The notes beneath the pieces were generated by a model that saw nothing but the letters and a program-made list of their open reading frames with translations, was not told where the DNA came from and did no database searches. Below, one piece after another: positions 8,472 to 15,699 of a DNA stretch of 64,000 nt. Within the stretch, counting starts at the first letter, position 1, and each line of letters opens with the position of its first letter. The position numbers were made by a program, and so were the translations under genes. The stretch is from the NCBI GenBank assembly GCA_937983105.1, contig CALKAM010000045.1, positions 1-64,000 of the forward strand, in the 5' to 3' direction. Source of the DNA: Planifilum sp021793745. Its GTDB lineage: Bacteria; Bacillota; Bacilli; Thermoactinomycetales; DSM-44946.

Positions 8472-8921
8472 TTATTCACCGGATCCGACCAAGATCGCCG
8501 ACCGGACCCCCGAAATCTCCTGGAGCCCGTCGGTAATCTCCATCACTTTATATGTCACCTGGGCCGTGTCCACAGAAAGGGCCACGTTGGCCACTCCCTG
8601 CAGCGGAATGGTTTGGTGAATTGTCAACACATTGCAGCCCAAGGAAGCCAGATACCCCAGGACGTTGGACAGGACACCGGATCGATGCTCCAGCATCAGA
8701 GAAAGGGTGATAATCTTTTCCTTCATCATGGCGTTGAAGGGAAAGACGCTATCCCGGTATTTGTAAAAAGAACTGCGACTGAGCCCCACCCGTTCCACCG
8801 CCTCTTGAACGGTGTGCACTTCTTTGGTCTCCAACAGCCTTTTGGCTTCAATCGTCTTCTGAATCGCTTCGGGCAAAACGTCGGCCCGCACAAGATAAAA
8901 GGGATCTTCCGGGTGTGCCAT
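8472..8921 (-). CDS. pheB: ACT domain-containing protein PheB
   Basis: 149 residues: an N-terminal helical region with a helix-turn-helix-like stretch (EAVERVGLSRSSFYKYRDSVFPF), then an ACT domain from about residue 70 (ITLSLMLEHRSGVLSNVLGYLASLGCNVLTIHQ). It matches PheB/YszB, a small ACT protein encoded next to pheA in Bacillus and once described as a chorismate-mutase-like protein; its activity is uncertain. ATG 8921 is preceded by GGTGGAGGG. It is the first gene of the operon, downstream of a strong promoter and a perfect palindrome, so it may sense an amino acid and act on the operon (inference). Confidence 0.85.
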   Translation of the reverse strand: MAHPEDPFYLVRADVLPEAIQKTIEAKRLLETKEVHTVQEAVERVGLSRSSFYKYRDSVFPFNAMMKEKIITLSLMLEHRSGVLSNVLGYLASLGCNVLTIHQTIPLQGVANVALSVDTAQVTYKVMEITDGLQEISGVRSAILVGSGE

Positions 8922-8936
8922 GGTTATCCCTCCACC

Positions 8937-8952
8937 AAAGACAATTGTCTTT
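8937..8952. promoter_or_regulatory. 16-bp perfect palindrome in the pheB leader (candidate operator)
   Basis: AAAGACAATTGTCTTT is a perfect palindrome. It lies between the SigA promoter and the ribosome binding site of pheB, starting about 14 bases after the -10 box. Position and symmetry suggest a repressor site; no cognate regulator is evident. Confidence 0.55.
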
Positions 8953-8965
8953 CTTTAATAGACAC

Positions 8966-8994
8966 ATTATAAACCCCCTCGCTCCGCGCATCAA
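8966..8994 (-). promoter_or_regulatory. SigA promoter of the pheB-thrC-thrB-pheA operon
   Basis: TTGATG (8994-8989) and a perfect TATAAT (8971-8966) are separated by 17 bases. The spacer and boxes overlap a hairpin (AAACCCCCTC at 8971-8980 with GAGGGGTTTT at 8995-9004). Confidence 0.82.
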
Positions 8995-9058
8995 GAGGGG
9001 TTTTGTCATCCCGCCGGAGGGAATGAAAATCATGACACCAAACGGGAGGGATGGTTGC

Positions 9059-9457
9059 ATGACGGATCAAAAACCGAAGGGCGGGCTTCGCTTTTCGACG
9101 GAAGTGCTGGAGACGATCGCCGGAATCGCCGCCAACGAAGTGGATGGAATCCTGGCCATGAGCGGCGGCATCGTCGAGGGATTTACGGAACGGCTGGGAA
9201 GAAAAAACCTGACGAAGGGCGTCACCGTCGAGATGGGGGAGACGGAAGTAGCCGTCGATCTCAAGGTGGTGGTCCAATACGGCCGCAACGTTCCGGAAAT
9301 CTATAAACAGGTGGTGGAAAACGTCGAAAGAGCCATCACCAACATGACCGGCCTGACGGTGACGGAGGTCAACATGTATGTGGAGGGGGTCGGTTTCCCC
9401 GATGAAAATGCGCCCCGGGAAAAAGACGCCGAAAAAGACGTTACACGGGTTCGCTGA
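9059..9457 (+). CDS. Asp23/Gls24 family envelope stress response protein (YqhY/YloU type)
   Basis: 132 residues. The Asp23 signature is complete: a short polar N-terminus, VLETIAGIAANEVDGILAMSGG, then VTVEMGETEVAVDLKVVVQYGRNVPEIYKQV and a C-terminal GLTVTEVNMYVEGV. Family members are abundant cytoplasmic or membrane-associated proteins linked to envelope stress or acetyl-CoA carboxylase regulation; the exact role here is open. ATG 9059 has GGGAGGG 8 bases upstream; ATG 9032 is a possible alternative with GGAGGG upstream. It is transcribed divergently from the pheB operon. Confidence 0.88.
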   Translation: MTDQKPKGGLRFSTEVLETIAGIAANEVDGILAMSGGIVEGFTERLGRKNLTKGVTVEMGETEVAVDLKVVVQYGRNVPEIYKQVVENVERAITNMTGLTVTEVNMYVEGVGFPDENAPREKDAEKDVTRVR

Positions 9458-9862
9458 CCGGGTCTCCCCGCCGAAACCTTGATCACGGAGAATGTTTTCA
9501 CGAGATTTGTCAACTCCCGAGCGGATACGTCATGCAGCTTCGTCGCCTCTATCTCAGCCGCTCCAAAAAAACCGGTTCCCTGCATGTTGAGGGAACCGGT
9601 TTATATCTGACGTACAACAACCGGAACATGAAACATCGATGGAGCCAGCTGCCGTGAATTGCCCCCCCGGATGATGCTGATCTCCTCTTCGGTATTTCGC
9701 ATTTTCAGGGACGCATTGTGCCTTCCTGATCCGGCAGAGCGTATGGGGGATGCGACATCCCGGCGGACATGAAAATAAGGGGTTTCAAAGGGTGCCGCCA
9801 TCAGGCTCGATGGGTATGCGCGGCCAGCCAATCGAATTTCCCCGCAAATGCTCATCCCCTCG
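9458..9862. other. Gene-poor interval
   Basis: About 400 bases between the Asp23 gene (+) and the YdbC-like gene (-). It holds a strong hairpin at 9569-9602 (separate entry). An 84-codon open frame on the minus strand (9855-9601) has no usable ribosome binding site and no recognisable family, so it is not called. Confidence 0.6.
9565..9602 (-). terminator. Strong intrinsic terminator hairpin
   Basis: AAACCGGTTCCCT (9569-9581) and AGGGAACCGGTTT (9590-9602) form a 13-bp stem with an 8-base loop. On the minus strand it is followed by a T-run (A-run 9565-9570 on plus). It can end the minus-strand YdbC-like transcript and probably the Asp23 transcript as well. Confidence 0.75.
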
Positions 9863-10426
9863 TTATACCAGCCACTCTTCTTGCAGACGAAAGAGCAGGC
9901 AGTCCCGAACGGACTCCAGGTCGGGTCGATTCCGCCAAAGGGTGAACAAGAGGAAGCGGTCAGGCCCGTTCAACGCTCTGCCCATAAACAGCGCAGCCAT
10001 GTCTCCGTCAAGGTTTTCAGCCGTATGCCGATCGGATGGTGGTTCCCCTATAAAGGAGTCGACCCGTTCCGGAGGGATGTCACTTACGCTGATCCATCGG
10101 CTGGACAAAGCCCGGCGGAGGGCTCCCCTTTCTCCGGAAAGGGGCGGGACGGCCTCCAGCAAGGTGACGGAAAGGCGTTCATAGGTCTGTTCCTGTTTGA
10201 TCCCGTGAAAAATGGAGTCGTGCACCTGGGACATGAAGGCATCATAGGAGGTGAAATCGCGCCACAGGGCAAGAATACCCGCTTGAGTGGGGTGACGGAC
10301 ATTCCACCCGCCCCACTGCCCGAATAATCCCTCCACATCCCTGATGGCCTTCCAGGCGCATTGCGCGTGGGAAAAGGCCTTTTTCCGGTTTTCGGGCACC
10401 TGGCATTCGATCCACTTAATCAACAT
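9863..10426 (-). CDS. DUF4937/YdbC-like protein
   Basis: 187 residues. The N-terminal half (MLIKWIECQVPENRKKAFSHAQ, then VEGLFGQWGGWN and ILALWRDFTSYDAFMSQVHDSI) matches the DUF4937 domain of Bacillus YdbC, a ferredoxin-like alpha/beta barrel fold related to antibiotic-biosynthesis-monooxygenase proteins. The C-terminal half is variable. No catalytic residues or partners can be named. The start is ATG 10426 with AGAGGAAAAAG upstream; an Arg/Lys-rich longer frame is not supported. It is a single-gene transcript with a strong terminator. Confidence 0.78.
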   Translation of the reverse strand: MLIKWIECQVPENRKKAFSHAQCAWKAIRDVEGLFGQWGGWNVRHPTQAGILALWRDFTSYDAFMSQVHDSIFHGIKQEQTYERLSVTLLEAVPPLSGERGALRRALSSRWISVSDIPPERVDSFIGEPPSDRHTAENLDGDMAALFMGRALNGPDRFLLFTLWRNRPDLESVRDCLLFRLQEEWLV

Positions 10427-10498
10427 CTTTTTCCTCTTCTCCTCTTTTCGTCTGCGTTGTTGACGCCTTCTCTGCAACCTCTCCCTACGCCGACATCA

Positions 10499-10516
10499 AA
10501 AACGGACATTTTGTCC
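10499..10516. repeat. 18-bp repeat, copy 1
   Basis: AAAACGGACATTTTGTCC, identical to the copy at 10743-10760. Contains the inverted repeat GGACA/TGTCC. Confidence 0.7.
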
Positions 10517-10742
10517 CACTGACAAGATCCGTGCCAAGAGCTCTGTAGCATGAAGTCGGTAGAAAGGGGTGCCGCTGGGTGCCATTTCCCTGTAGGCCCG
10601 AGCGGTACACCCCTTTTCGCATCGAATGGAAATGGTTTTCACGACGTTTCCATAAAGTCGGCGCGCATTTTCCGCCTCGATCATGCGGCAGGTGCCCTCC
10701 CGCGGAAAACCGGTCCCTTCCGTCACTTTGTCCAACAACCTG

Positions 10743-10765
10743 AAAACGGACATTTTGTCCGTTTT
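10743..10765. repeat. 18-bp repeat, copy 2, extended to a palindrome
   Basis: The second copy of the 18-mer continues into GTTTT, so AAAACGGAC (10743-10751) and GTCCGTTTT (10757-10765) form a 9-bp inverted repeat followed by T. It lies about 75 bases upstream of the phosphatase gene and could be an operator or a terminator. Confidence 0.65.
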
Positions 10766-10841
10766 TCCCCTTTTGCCAGGCCCCCCTTCCGTTGTGCTAT
10801 CATAATGAACGTGAACATCACAGAGGAAAGGATGCCGGCTG

Positions 10842-11309
10842 ATGATATCCGTACTGTTCGTCTGTCTAGGCAACATCTGTCGCTCTCCGATGGCGGAAGC
10901 CGTTTTTCGTCAGATGGTTCGAGAAGCCGGGCTGGAAAAACAGATTCGCGTCGATTCCGCCGGCACCGGCGGTTGGCATGAAGGGGAACCTCCCCATCGG
11001 GGCACCCGGGAAATCCTGGAGACCCGCGGAATCTCCCACAAGGGCATCCGCGCCCGGCAAATCTCCCGGGAAGACCTGGATCGCTTCGACATCATCGTGG
11101 CAATGGACAACAGCAACCTGGCCGCCCTTCGCCGCATCGCCGATCAAACCTCCGCCGACTTGTACCTGTTGACCGATTTCATCCCGGGAACGGACCGAAC
11201 CGATGTTCCGGATCCGTATTACACGGGCAACTTCGAGGAAGTGTACGAGCTGGTGGAAGCGGGTTGCCGCGGCCTTCTCCAAAGGATCCGAAAACAGGAG
11301 GGGATCTGA
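10842..11309 (+). CDS. Low molecular weight protein-tyrosine phosphatase family protein
   Basis: 155 residues. The P-loop CLGNICRS (Cys8, Arg14) is at the N-terminus, and the general-acid motif DPYY is near the C-terminus, as in all LMW-PTPs. Members act on phosphotyrosine or phosphoarginine (YwlE) proteins; some act on phosphorylated sugar adducts. The gene ends directly before a fructosamine kinase gene (the kinase TTG follows the stop codon), a pairing known in bacteria. That suggests a role in sugar-adduct repair rather than signalling (inference). GAGGAAAGG precedes ATG 10842. Confidence 0.9.
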   Translation: MISVLFVCLGNICRSPMAEAVFRQMVREAGLEKQIRVDSAGTGGWHEGEPPHRGTREILETRGISHKGIRARQISREDLDRFDIIVAMDNSNLAALRRIADQTSADLYLLTDFIPGTDRTDVPDPYYTGNFEEVYELVEAGCRGLLQRIRKQEGI

Positions 11310-12212
11310 TTGAACCCCGCCTGCTGGAAATCGGCTGCGCTGATGGCGTTAAAACGGATCGGTGATCCCGGTCCCCTCCGGGATTTTTCAAGGGTGTCGG
11401 GCGGGAGCATCGGCAGGGCATTTCGGTTGGTGACGGACCGCAATGCATACTTCTTCAAGGGACACGAAGAGGCCCCGTCCGGTTTTTTCGCCGCTGAGGC
11501 CCAGGGGCTCCGGCGGCTCGGCGAGGCCGCAAAAACGGTGCGCGTGCCGCATGTTTTCCAGTGGGACGGTCCCGACAAGGGCGGGACGGGTTGGATCCTC
11601 ATGGAATGGATTGCATCCGATCCCCGGGGACCGTCCTTCCGAGGTTCGGCCGAAAAACTGGGTCGCGGTTTGGCGGAAATCCACCGGACCACGGCGGAGG
11701 CCTTTGGTCTGGAGGAAGACAATTTCATCGGAATTCTCCCCCAACCGAACGGATGGTACCCGAGCTGGACAGATTTTTACCGGGAGCGGCGTCTGTTGCC
11801 GCAAATCCGGCTGGCCTCCGAACAGGGGCTTCTGCCCGAAAGGCGCAGCCGGCTCCTTCACCGGTTGTGCGAACGGCTGGAACAATGGTTGGAACGCCCC
11901 GGCCTTCGCCCTTCCCTTTTGCACGGAGACCTGTGGAACGGAAATGCCCTGACGGACAGCGGGGGCACCCCCTGTCTGATCGATCCGGCCGTCTATTTCG
12001 GGGATCGGGAGGTGGATCTCGCCTTTTCGGAAATGTTCGGCGGCTTCCCCGACCCCTTTTACGACGCGTACAACGAGGCTTTTCCCCTGCCGCCGGAGTT
12101 TTCCGATCGAAAACCCCTTTACCAGCTCTATTACCTGCTGGTCCATTTGAATCTGTTCGGAGAAGCCTACGGAGCGGCTGTGGACCGAATTGCCGAGCGA
12201 TACGCCGGTTGA
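11310..12212 (+). CDS. Fructosamine/ketosamine kinase family protein
   Basis: 300 residues of the fructosamine-3-kinase family, an aminoglycoside-phosphotransferase-like fold. Visible motifs are the N-terminal SGGSIGRAFRL loop, the catalytic LLHGDLWNGN and metal-binding LIDPAVYFGDREVDLA, then an FPLPP-like C-terminal region. It phosphorylates sugar adducts on protein amines so that they break down spontaneously (deglycation). Bacterial members often prefer ribulosamines or erythrulosamines. The start is TTG 11310, with GGAGGGGATC upstream, directly after the phosphatase stop, so the two genes are one operon. Confidence 0.9.
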   Translation: MNPACWKSAALMALKRIGDPGPLRDFSRVSGGSIGRAFRLVTDRNAYFFKGHEEAPSGFFAAEAQGLRRLGEAAKTVRVPHVFQWDGPDKGGTGWILMEWIASDPRGPSFRGSAEKLGRGLAEIHRTTAEAFGLEEDNFIGILPQPNGWYPSWTDFYRERRLLPQIRLASEQGLLPERRSRLLHRLCERLEQWLERPGLRPSLLHGDLWNGNALTDSGGTPCLIDPAVYFGDREVDLAFSEMFGGFPDPFYDAYNEAFPLPPEFSDRKPLYQLYYLLVHLNLFGEAYGAAVDRIAERYAG

Positions 12213-12214
12213 TC

Positions 12215-13495
12215 TCAGTCCATCAATTCAAACTCCACGTCGCCAATCCGGACCGTATCCCCCTCCTTCGCCCCCTTTTCCCGGAGGGCCTCTTCGACGC
12301 CCATTTCCCGCAGGATGCGGGCCAAGCGGCGCACCGAATCATGATAAGCGAAATTGGTCATCGCCACCAACCGTTCAACGCGCTTCCCTTCCACGATAAA
12401 GACTTCGTTTTCGCGGCGGATCACATAGGGTTCCTCCGGCTCCGGGACCCGATACACCTTGTGCTCGGAGCCGGTCTCTTCTTCCAGGCTTTGATCCGGC
12501 TGCCGATCGAGCAAATCCGCCACCGCAAAAAGAAGCTCCCGGATTCCTTCCCGGGTCGCCGCCGAAATGGGGTAGACCGGCACATCCGGCCCGACCCTTT
12601 CGCGGAACTCGGACAAATGTTCCCGGGCACCGGGGAGATCCATCTTGTTGGCGGCCACAATTTGCGGGCGACCGGCCAGCTCCTTTCGGTACTGCCGGAG
12701 CTCCTCGTTGATTTTCAACCAGTCCTCATAGGGATCCCTTCCCTCCAGGGCGGCCATATCCACCACATGGACCAACACTCTCGTCCGTTCCACATGGCGC
12801 AGAAACTGATGCCCCAGGCCGATCCCCTGGTGGGCGCCCTCGATCAGTCCCGGCAAATCGGCCATCACGAAACTCCGCCCGTCCCCCACGTCCACAACTC
12901 CCAAATTGGGAGAGAGCGTCGTGAAATGGTAGTCGGCAATCTTGGGACGAGCAGCGGATACCGACGCGAGCAGGGTCGATTTCCCGACACTGGGATATCC
13001 AACCAGCCCCACATCGGCCAACACCTTCAACTCCAGTTCCACCCAGCGCTCTTCGCCCGGCTCCCCATTCTCAGCGATTTGCGGCGCCGGGTTGGAGGGG
13101 GAAGCAAAACGCATGTTCCCTCTGCCGCCCCGTCCGCCGCGGGCGACGATCACCTCTTGTCCCTTCCGGGTCAGGTCGGCGATGATTTCTCCGGTTTCCG
13201 CATCCTTCACCAGGGTGCCGGGAGGAACCTTCACCACCAGCGAATCGGCATTGGCGCCATGCTGTCCCTTCGACCGTCCGTGTTCTCCCCGTTTCGCCTT
13301 AAAGTGCTTCTGGTAACGAAAATCGACCAGGGTTCGGAGGCCTTCATCCACACGGAAAACCACATCTCCGCCGTTACCTCCGTCTCCGCCGGCAGGTCCC
13401 CCCAGGGGGACAAACTTTTCGCGTCGAAAGGCGACCGCCCCGTTGCCGCCATCCCCTCCACGAACATAGATCTTCACATAGTCGACAAACACCAA
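12215..13495 (-). CDS. obg: Obg family GTPase CgtA/ObgE
   Basis: 426 residues with all three domains: the glycine-rich Obg fold (residues 1-158, GGDGGNG and GGRGGRGN), the GTPase domain (G1 GYPSVGKST, G3 DLPGLIEGA, G4 NKMD, G5 ISA) and the C-terminal OCT domain. It is an essential GTPase in 50S ribosome assembly, and in Bacillus it links to the stress response and the Spo0A phosphorelay. The start is TTG 13495 (GTG 13492 is also possible), 4 bases after the spo0B stop, so the two are co-expressed as in Bacillus. Confidence 0.96.
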   Translation of the reverse strand: MVFVDYVKIYVRGGDGGNGAVAFRREKFVPLGGPAGGDGGNGGDVVFRVDEGLRTLVDFRYQKHFKAKRGEHGRSKGQHGANADSLVVKVPPGTLVKDAETGEIIADLTRKGQEVIVARGGRGGRGNMRFASPSNPAPQIAENGEPGEERWVELELKVLADVGLVGYPSVGKSTLLASVSAARPKIADYHFTTLSPNLGVVDVGDGRSFVMADLPGLIEGAHQGIGLGHQFLRHVERTRVLVHVVDMAALEGRDPYEDWLKINEELRQYRKELAGRPQIVAANKMDLPGAREHLSEFRERVGPDVPVYPISAATREGIRELLFAVADLLDRQPDQSLEEETGSEHKVYRVPEPEEPYVIRRENEVFIVEGKRVERLVAMTNFAYHDSVRRLARILREMGVEEALREKGAKEGDTVRIGDVEFELMD

Positions 13496-13499
13496 ACCG

Positions 13500-14261
13500 T
13501 CACCTACCCCACGACAACAATCGGTTTTCCGGGGACTTTCCCGTCTCCAGGGGAACCTCCGCCATAAAGCCCCCGTCGAACTTCTGGAATCTTCCCTGCC
13601 ATGCTTCGATCCGTTTCTTCAGCCGCTCCCAATCGTTTTTCCGCAAGACTTCCCGCGCGCGCGACACATTGACCGAGAAGATCACCCCATACTCCCCCTT
13701 GTCAAAACAAAACCGTACCGTGGTCCGATGATCCGGGGGAGCCATCCGCTCCATCTCCTCCGCAGCTTCCTCCACCATCTGGCGAATCCGTTCCCCTTCC
13801 GAGGGAGGGATCGATTGAAATTTTTCCCCGATTTCCACTTGCCAATCCCACTCCGGGAAACGATGCGGCAGGGAGACCAGGGCGACGGCCAAGGGAGGAT
13901 GATCGACTTGATGGGACAGCCGCCGCTCCCAGTGGGCCTGTTGGACCAGTCGCTCCAGATAGGGACGGATGCGGTCGCTCTGCTTCATCGACAAGTACCC
14001 CATGATAACCTGGATATGATTCATCCAATCGTGCCGCTTCCGCCCCAGCAGATTGAGGGAGGTCTCCGCCTCGCGGATTCGGAAATGAGCCTGCTCGCGT
14101 TCATAAAGATGCCGAACACCCAGGATCAGCGCAAGAATCCCCATAATCCCGAGGACGATCCCGGCCCTCCAGCCCCAAGGTTGAACCCCGGAAAAAAACA
14201 GACAAAGGACAGCTGGACTCAAGGGTTTCAGCCACGCCCACCATCCTTGTGTCATCCGCAC
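13500..14261 (-). CDS. spo0B: Sporulation phosphotransferase Spo0B, membrane-anchored form
   Basis: 253 residues. The phosphorelay helix LLGRKRHDWMNHIQVIMGYLSMKQSDR carries His77 and matches the Spo0B four-helix-bundle motif (LLG-x-RHDWMN), followed by a degenerate histidine-kinase-like ATPase domain. Spo0B passes phosphate from Spo0F to Spo0A. B. subtilis Spo0B is about 190 residues and cytoplasmic; here about 60 extra N-terminal residues contain two hydrophobic helices, so the protein should sit in the membrane. Its place between rpmA and obg confirms the call. GTG 14261 or ATG 14255 is the start; GGGAG lies upstream. Confidence 0.9.
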   Translation of the reverse strand: MRMTQGWWAWLKPLSPAVLCLFFSGVQPWGWRAGIVLGIMGILALILGVRHLYEREQAHFRIREAETSLNLLGRKRHDWMNHIQVIMGYLSMKQSDRIRPYLERLVQQAHWERRLSHQVDHPPLAVALVSLPHRFPEWDWQVEIGEKFQSIPPSEGERIRQMVEEAAEEMERMAPPDHRTTVRFCFDKGEYGVIFSVNVSRAREVLRKNDWERLKKRIEAWQGRFQKFDGGFMAEVPLETGKSPENRLLSWGR

Positions 14262-14442
14262 CGACTCCCTTTTTCAAAAACTTTCTCGGCCGGGCCGCTG
14301 TCATCGGGATCGCATCATGGAATCTGCCGCGCTGCGCCGATGAAAAATTCAAGGTAACTCGCCGAAAATCCCTTTACAACCCCTGTGAATATGATTCAAC
14401 CATATCTGCAACCTTTTCCAACGCGCCCCAACACCTTATCAT

Positions 14443-14448
14443 TATACT
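14443..14448 (-). promoter_or_regulatory. Possible -10 box for spo0B-obg
   Basis: TATAAT on the minus strand in the AT-rich stretch just after the rpmA terminator, about 180 bases before spo0B. No good -35 box is at the usual distance. The other bases between 14262 and 14462 hold no gene. Confidence 0.35.
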
Positions 14449-14462
14449 TTAAAATTCGGATA

Positions 14463-14490
14463 CAAAAAAACCCCCGGGAATCCGGGGTTT
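14463..14490 (-). terminator. Intrinsic terminator after rpmA
   Basis: On the minus strand AAACCCCGG-ATT-CCCGGGGGTTT is followed by seven T. It lies 15 bases after the rpmA stop and ends the rplU-prp-rpmA operon. Confidence 0.85.
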
Positions 14491-14504
14491 GAATCAAGGC
14501 GCTA

Positions 14505-14789
14505 TTAAACGGTTTCCGGATAGACGCTCACCCGCTTGCGATCGCGTCCCATCCGCTCGAAGCGAACCACACCGTCCACTTTGGCAAACAGCGTGTCATC
14601 GCCGCCGCGCCCAACGCCCAGGCCGGGATAAATTTTGGTGCCGCGCTGACGGACCAAAATGCTTCCGGCGGTGACAAACTGGCCATCGCCGCGTTTCACA
14701 CCCAGGCGCTTGGCGATGCTGTCACGACCGTTCTTGGTCGAACCGACACCCTTCTTCTGGGCAAAAAACTGCAGGTTCATCTTCAGCAT
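14505..14789 (-). CDS. rpmA: 50S ribosomal protein L27 (bL27)
   Basis: 94 residues, near-identical in layout to Bacillus L27: GVGSTKNGRDS, RQRGTKIYPG and GGDDTLFAK. The N-terminus MLKMNLQFFAQKKG carries the Bacillota-specific extension, which must be removed after FFA by the protease Prp so that the L27 tail can reach the peptidyl transferase centre. ATG 14789 has AGGAGGT 8 bases upstream; the longer frame begins inside that site. Confidence 0.97.
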   Translation of the reverse strand: MLKMNLQFFAQKKGVGSTKNGRDSIAKRLGVKRGDGQFVTAGSILVRQRGTKIYPGLGVGRGGDDTLFAKVDGVVRFERMGRDRKRVSVYPETV

Positions 14790-14804
14790 TGCCGCCACCT
14801 CCTT

Positions 14805-15146
14805 TTATTTCTGCTGGATCGAATCCGACAACTGGACGAAGTCGGGATACTCCTCTGCCACCATGGCCAGCGAGGTCACCATCGCCTCCATCAACAACTG
14901 GACCCGTTCGGCCAGTTCGGGTGAAACCCCTTCGGGAATTCGGCAGTCCACCTGTCCCTCCCGGTCCGAGTCCTGGTGAACCCGGACGCCGAGGAGCCGC
15001 TCCGTCGAATTCACCAGTCCGAGCGTGATCCCCGACACCGCGGCGCATACGATGTCTTCCCCGGGCTCCGCGTATCCGGCATGTCCCCTGACGACCACTC
15101 GCCGGATCCGCCGGTCGGACGATCGGAAAACGGTGACACGGATCAT
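14805..15146 (-). CDS. prp: Ribosomal-processing cysteine protease Prp (YsxB)
   Basis: 113 residues. His22 in RGHAGYAEPGEDIVCAAVS and Cys34 in the same motif are the catalytic dyad of Prp. It cleaves the N-terminal extension of L27; the substrate with its cleavage motif is encoded directly downstream. The gene sits between rplU and rpmA with gaps of 6 and 15 bases, the standard arrangement in Bacillota. Confidence 0.95.
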   Translation of the reverse strand: MIRVTVFRSSDRRIRRVVVRGHAGYAEPGEDIVCAAVSGITLGLVNSTERLLGVRVHQDSDREGQVDCRIPEGVSPELAERVQLLMEAMVTSLAMVAEEYPDFVQLSDSIQQK

Positions 15147-15152
15147 TCGCCT

Positions 15153-15464
15153 TTAAGCCTCGATCTTTTCAATCTTTACCTTTGTGAAGGGCTGACGATG
15201 ACCCTTCGTCCGTTTGTACCGCTTTTTCGGTTTAAATTTGAAAACCGTGATCTTTTTCCCCTTACCGTGCTTCTCCACCTTGCCCGTGACGGAAGCACCT
15301 TCCACCGTCGGGGTTCCTACCACTGTTCCATCTTCTTTTCCGATCAGCAGCACCTTGTCGAAGGAGACGGTCTCCCCCTCCTGGGCAGACAATTTTTCCA
15401 CAAAAATAACGTCCCCTTCCCGTACGCGGTACTGCTTACCACCCGTTTCAATGATCGCGTACAT
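15153..15464 (-). CDS. rplU: 50S ribosomal protein L21 (bL21)
   Basis: 103 residues beginning MYAIIETGGKQYRVREGD, with the C-terminal KRYKRTKGHRQPFTKVKIEKI rRNA-binding motif of L21. It is the first gene of rplU-prp-rpmA. A structured leader of about 100 nucleotides precedes it. Confidence 0.97.
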   Translation of the reverse strand: MYAIIETGGKQYRVREGDVIFVEKLSAQEGETVSFDKVLLIGKEDGTVVGTPTVEGASVTGKVEKHGKGKKITVFKFKPKKRYKRTKGHRQPFTKVKIEKIEA

Positions 15465-15568
15465 CCCCGGTTAACCCCCTTCATCGAGACTCGCCAGGGT
15501 CAGGTGATTTCCACTTAAAAACCTGCCCTGAGCGGTTGCTTGTCCGGGTTGGCAAGCAAAGATACACG
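15465..15568 (-). promoter_or_regulatory. L21 leader-type structured 5' untranslated region
   Basis: Between the promoter and rplU the transcript can fold two clear hairpins: TTGCTTG/CAAGCAA with a 10-base loop, and CAGGG-C-AGGT paired with ACCT-GA-CCCTG. Bacillota rplU operons commonly carry an L21 leader thought to mediate autoregulation. The class is assigned by position and folding, not by a covariance match. Confidence 0.55.
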
Positions 15569-15574
15569 AAATGG

Positions 15575-15603
15575 ATCTTACCACAGATCAGGGGATTTGT
15601 CAA
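15575..15603 (-). promoter_or_regulatory. SigA promoter of rplU-prp-rpmA
   Basis: TTGACA (15603-15598) and TAAGAT (15580-15575) with a 17-base spacer. Confidence 0.85.
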
Positions 15604-15665
15604 ATTTCCGGTACGCAGAACATAAACCAAGCCCAACCGTCTCAAGGGGTCCTTTCTTTCGCCGC

Positions 15666-15695
15666 TTGACGAATTTCGGAAATCGGTTTTATAAT
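15666..15695 (+). promoter_or_regulatory. SigA promoter of the persulfide dioxygenase gene
   Basis: TTGACG (15666-15671) and TATAAT (15690-15695) with an 18-base spacer. The predicted transcription start falls inside the adjacent palindrome. Confidence 0.82.
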
Positions 15696-15699
15696 GTAT

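Larger units (their letters stand above)
10427..10841. other. Gene-poor interval with an 18-bp repeat and a hairpin
   Basis: No convincing gene. Two 18-bp direct repeats lie near its edges (separate entries). A long stem at about 10563-10618 pairs GGGGTG-CCGCT with AGCGG-TA-CACCCC and is followed by TTTT on the plus strand; it may be a terminator or structured RNA. Confidence 0.5.

Noticed and set aside
8971..9004. AAACCCCCTC/GAGGGGTTTT hairpin as a transcription terminator
   Set aside because: It lies between divergent genes and overlaps the pheB promoter boxes, so no transcript would need to end there. Kept only as an oddity of the promoter.
9601..9855. 84-codon minus-strand frame between the Asp23 and YdbC-like genes
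   Set aside because: No usable ribosome binding site, no recognised domain, and a terminator directly after it. Not called as a gene.
10496..10876. 126-codon minus-strand frame overlapping the phosphatase start
   Set aside because: It covers the promoter region and repeats of the phosphatase gene and encodes no recognisable domain.
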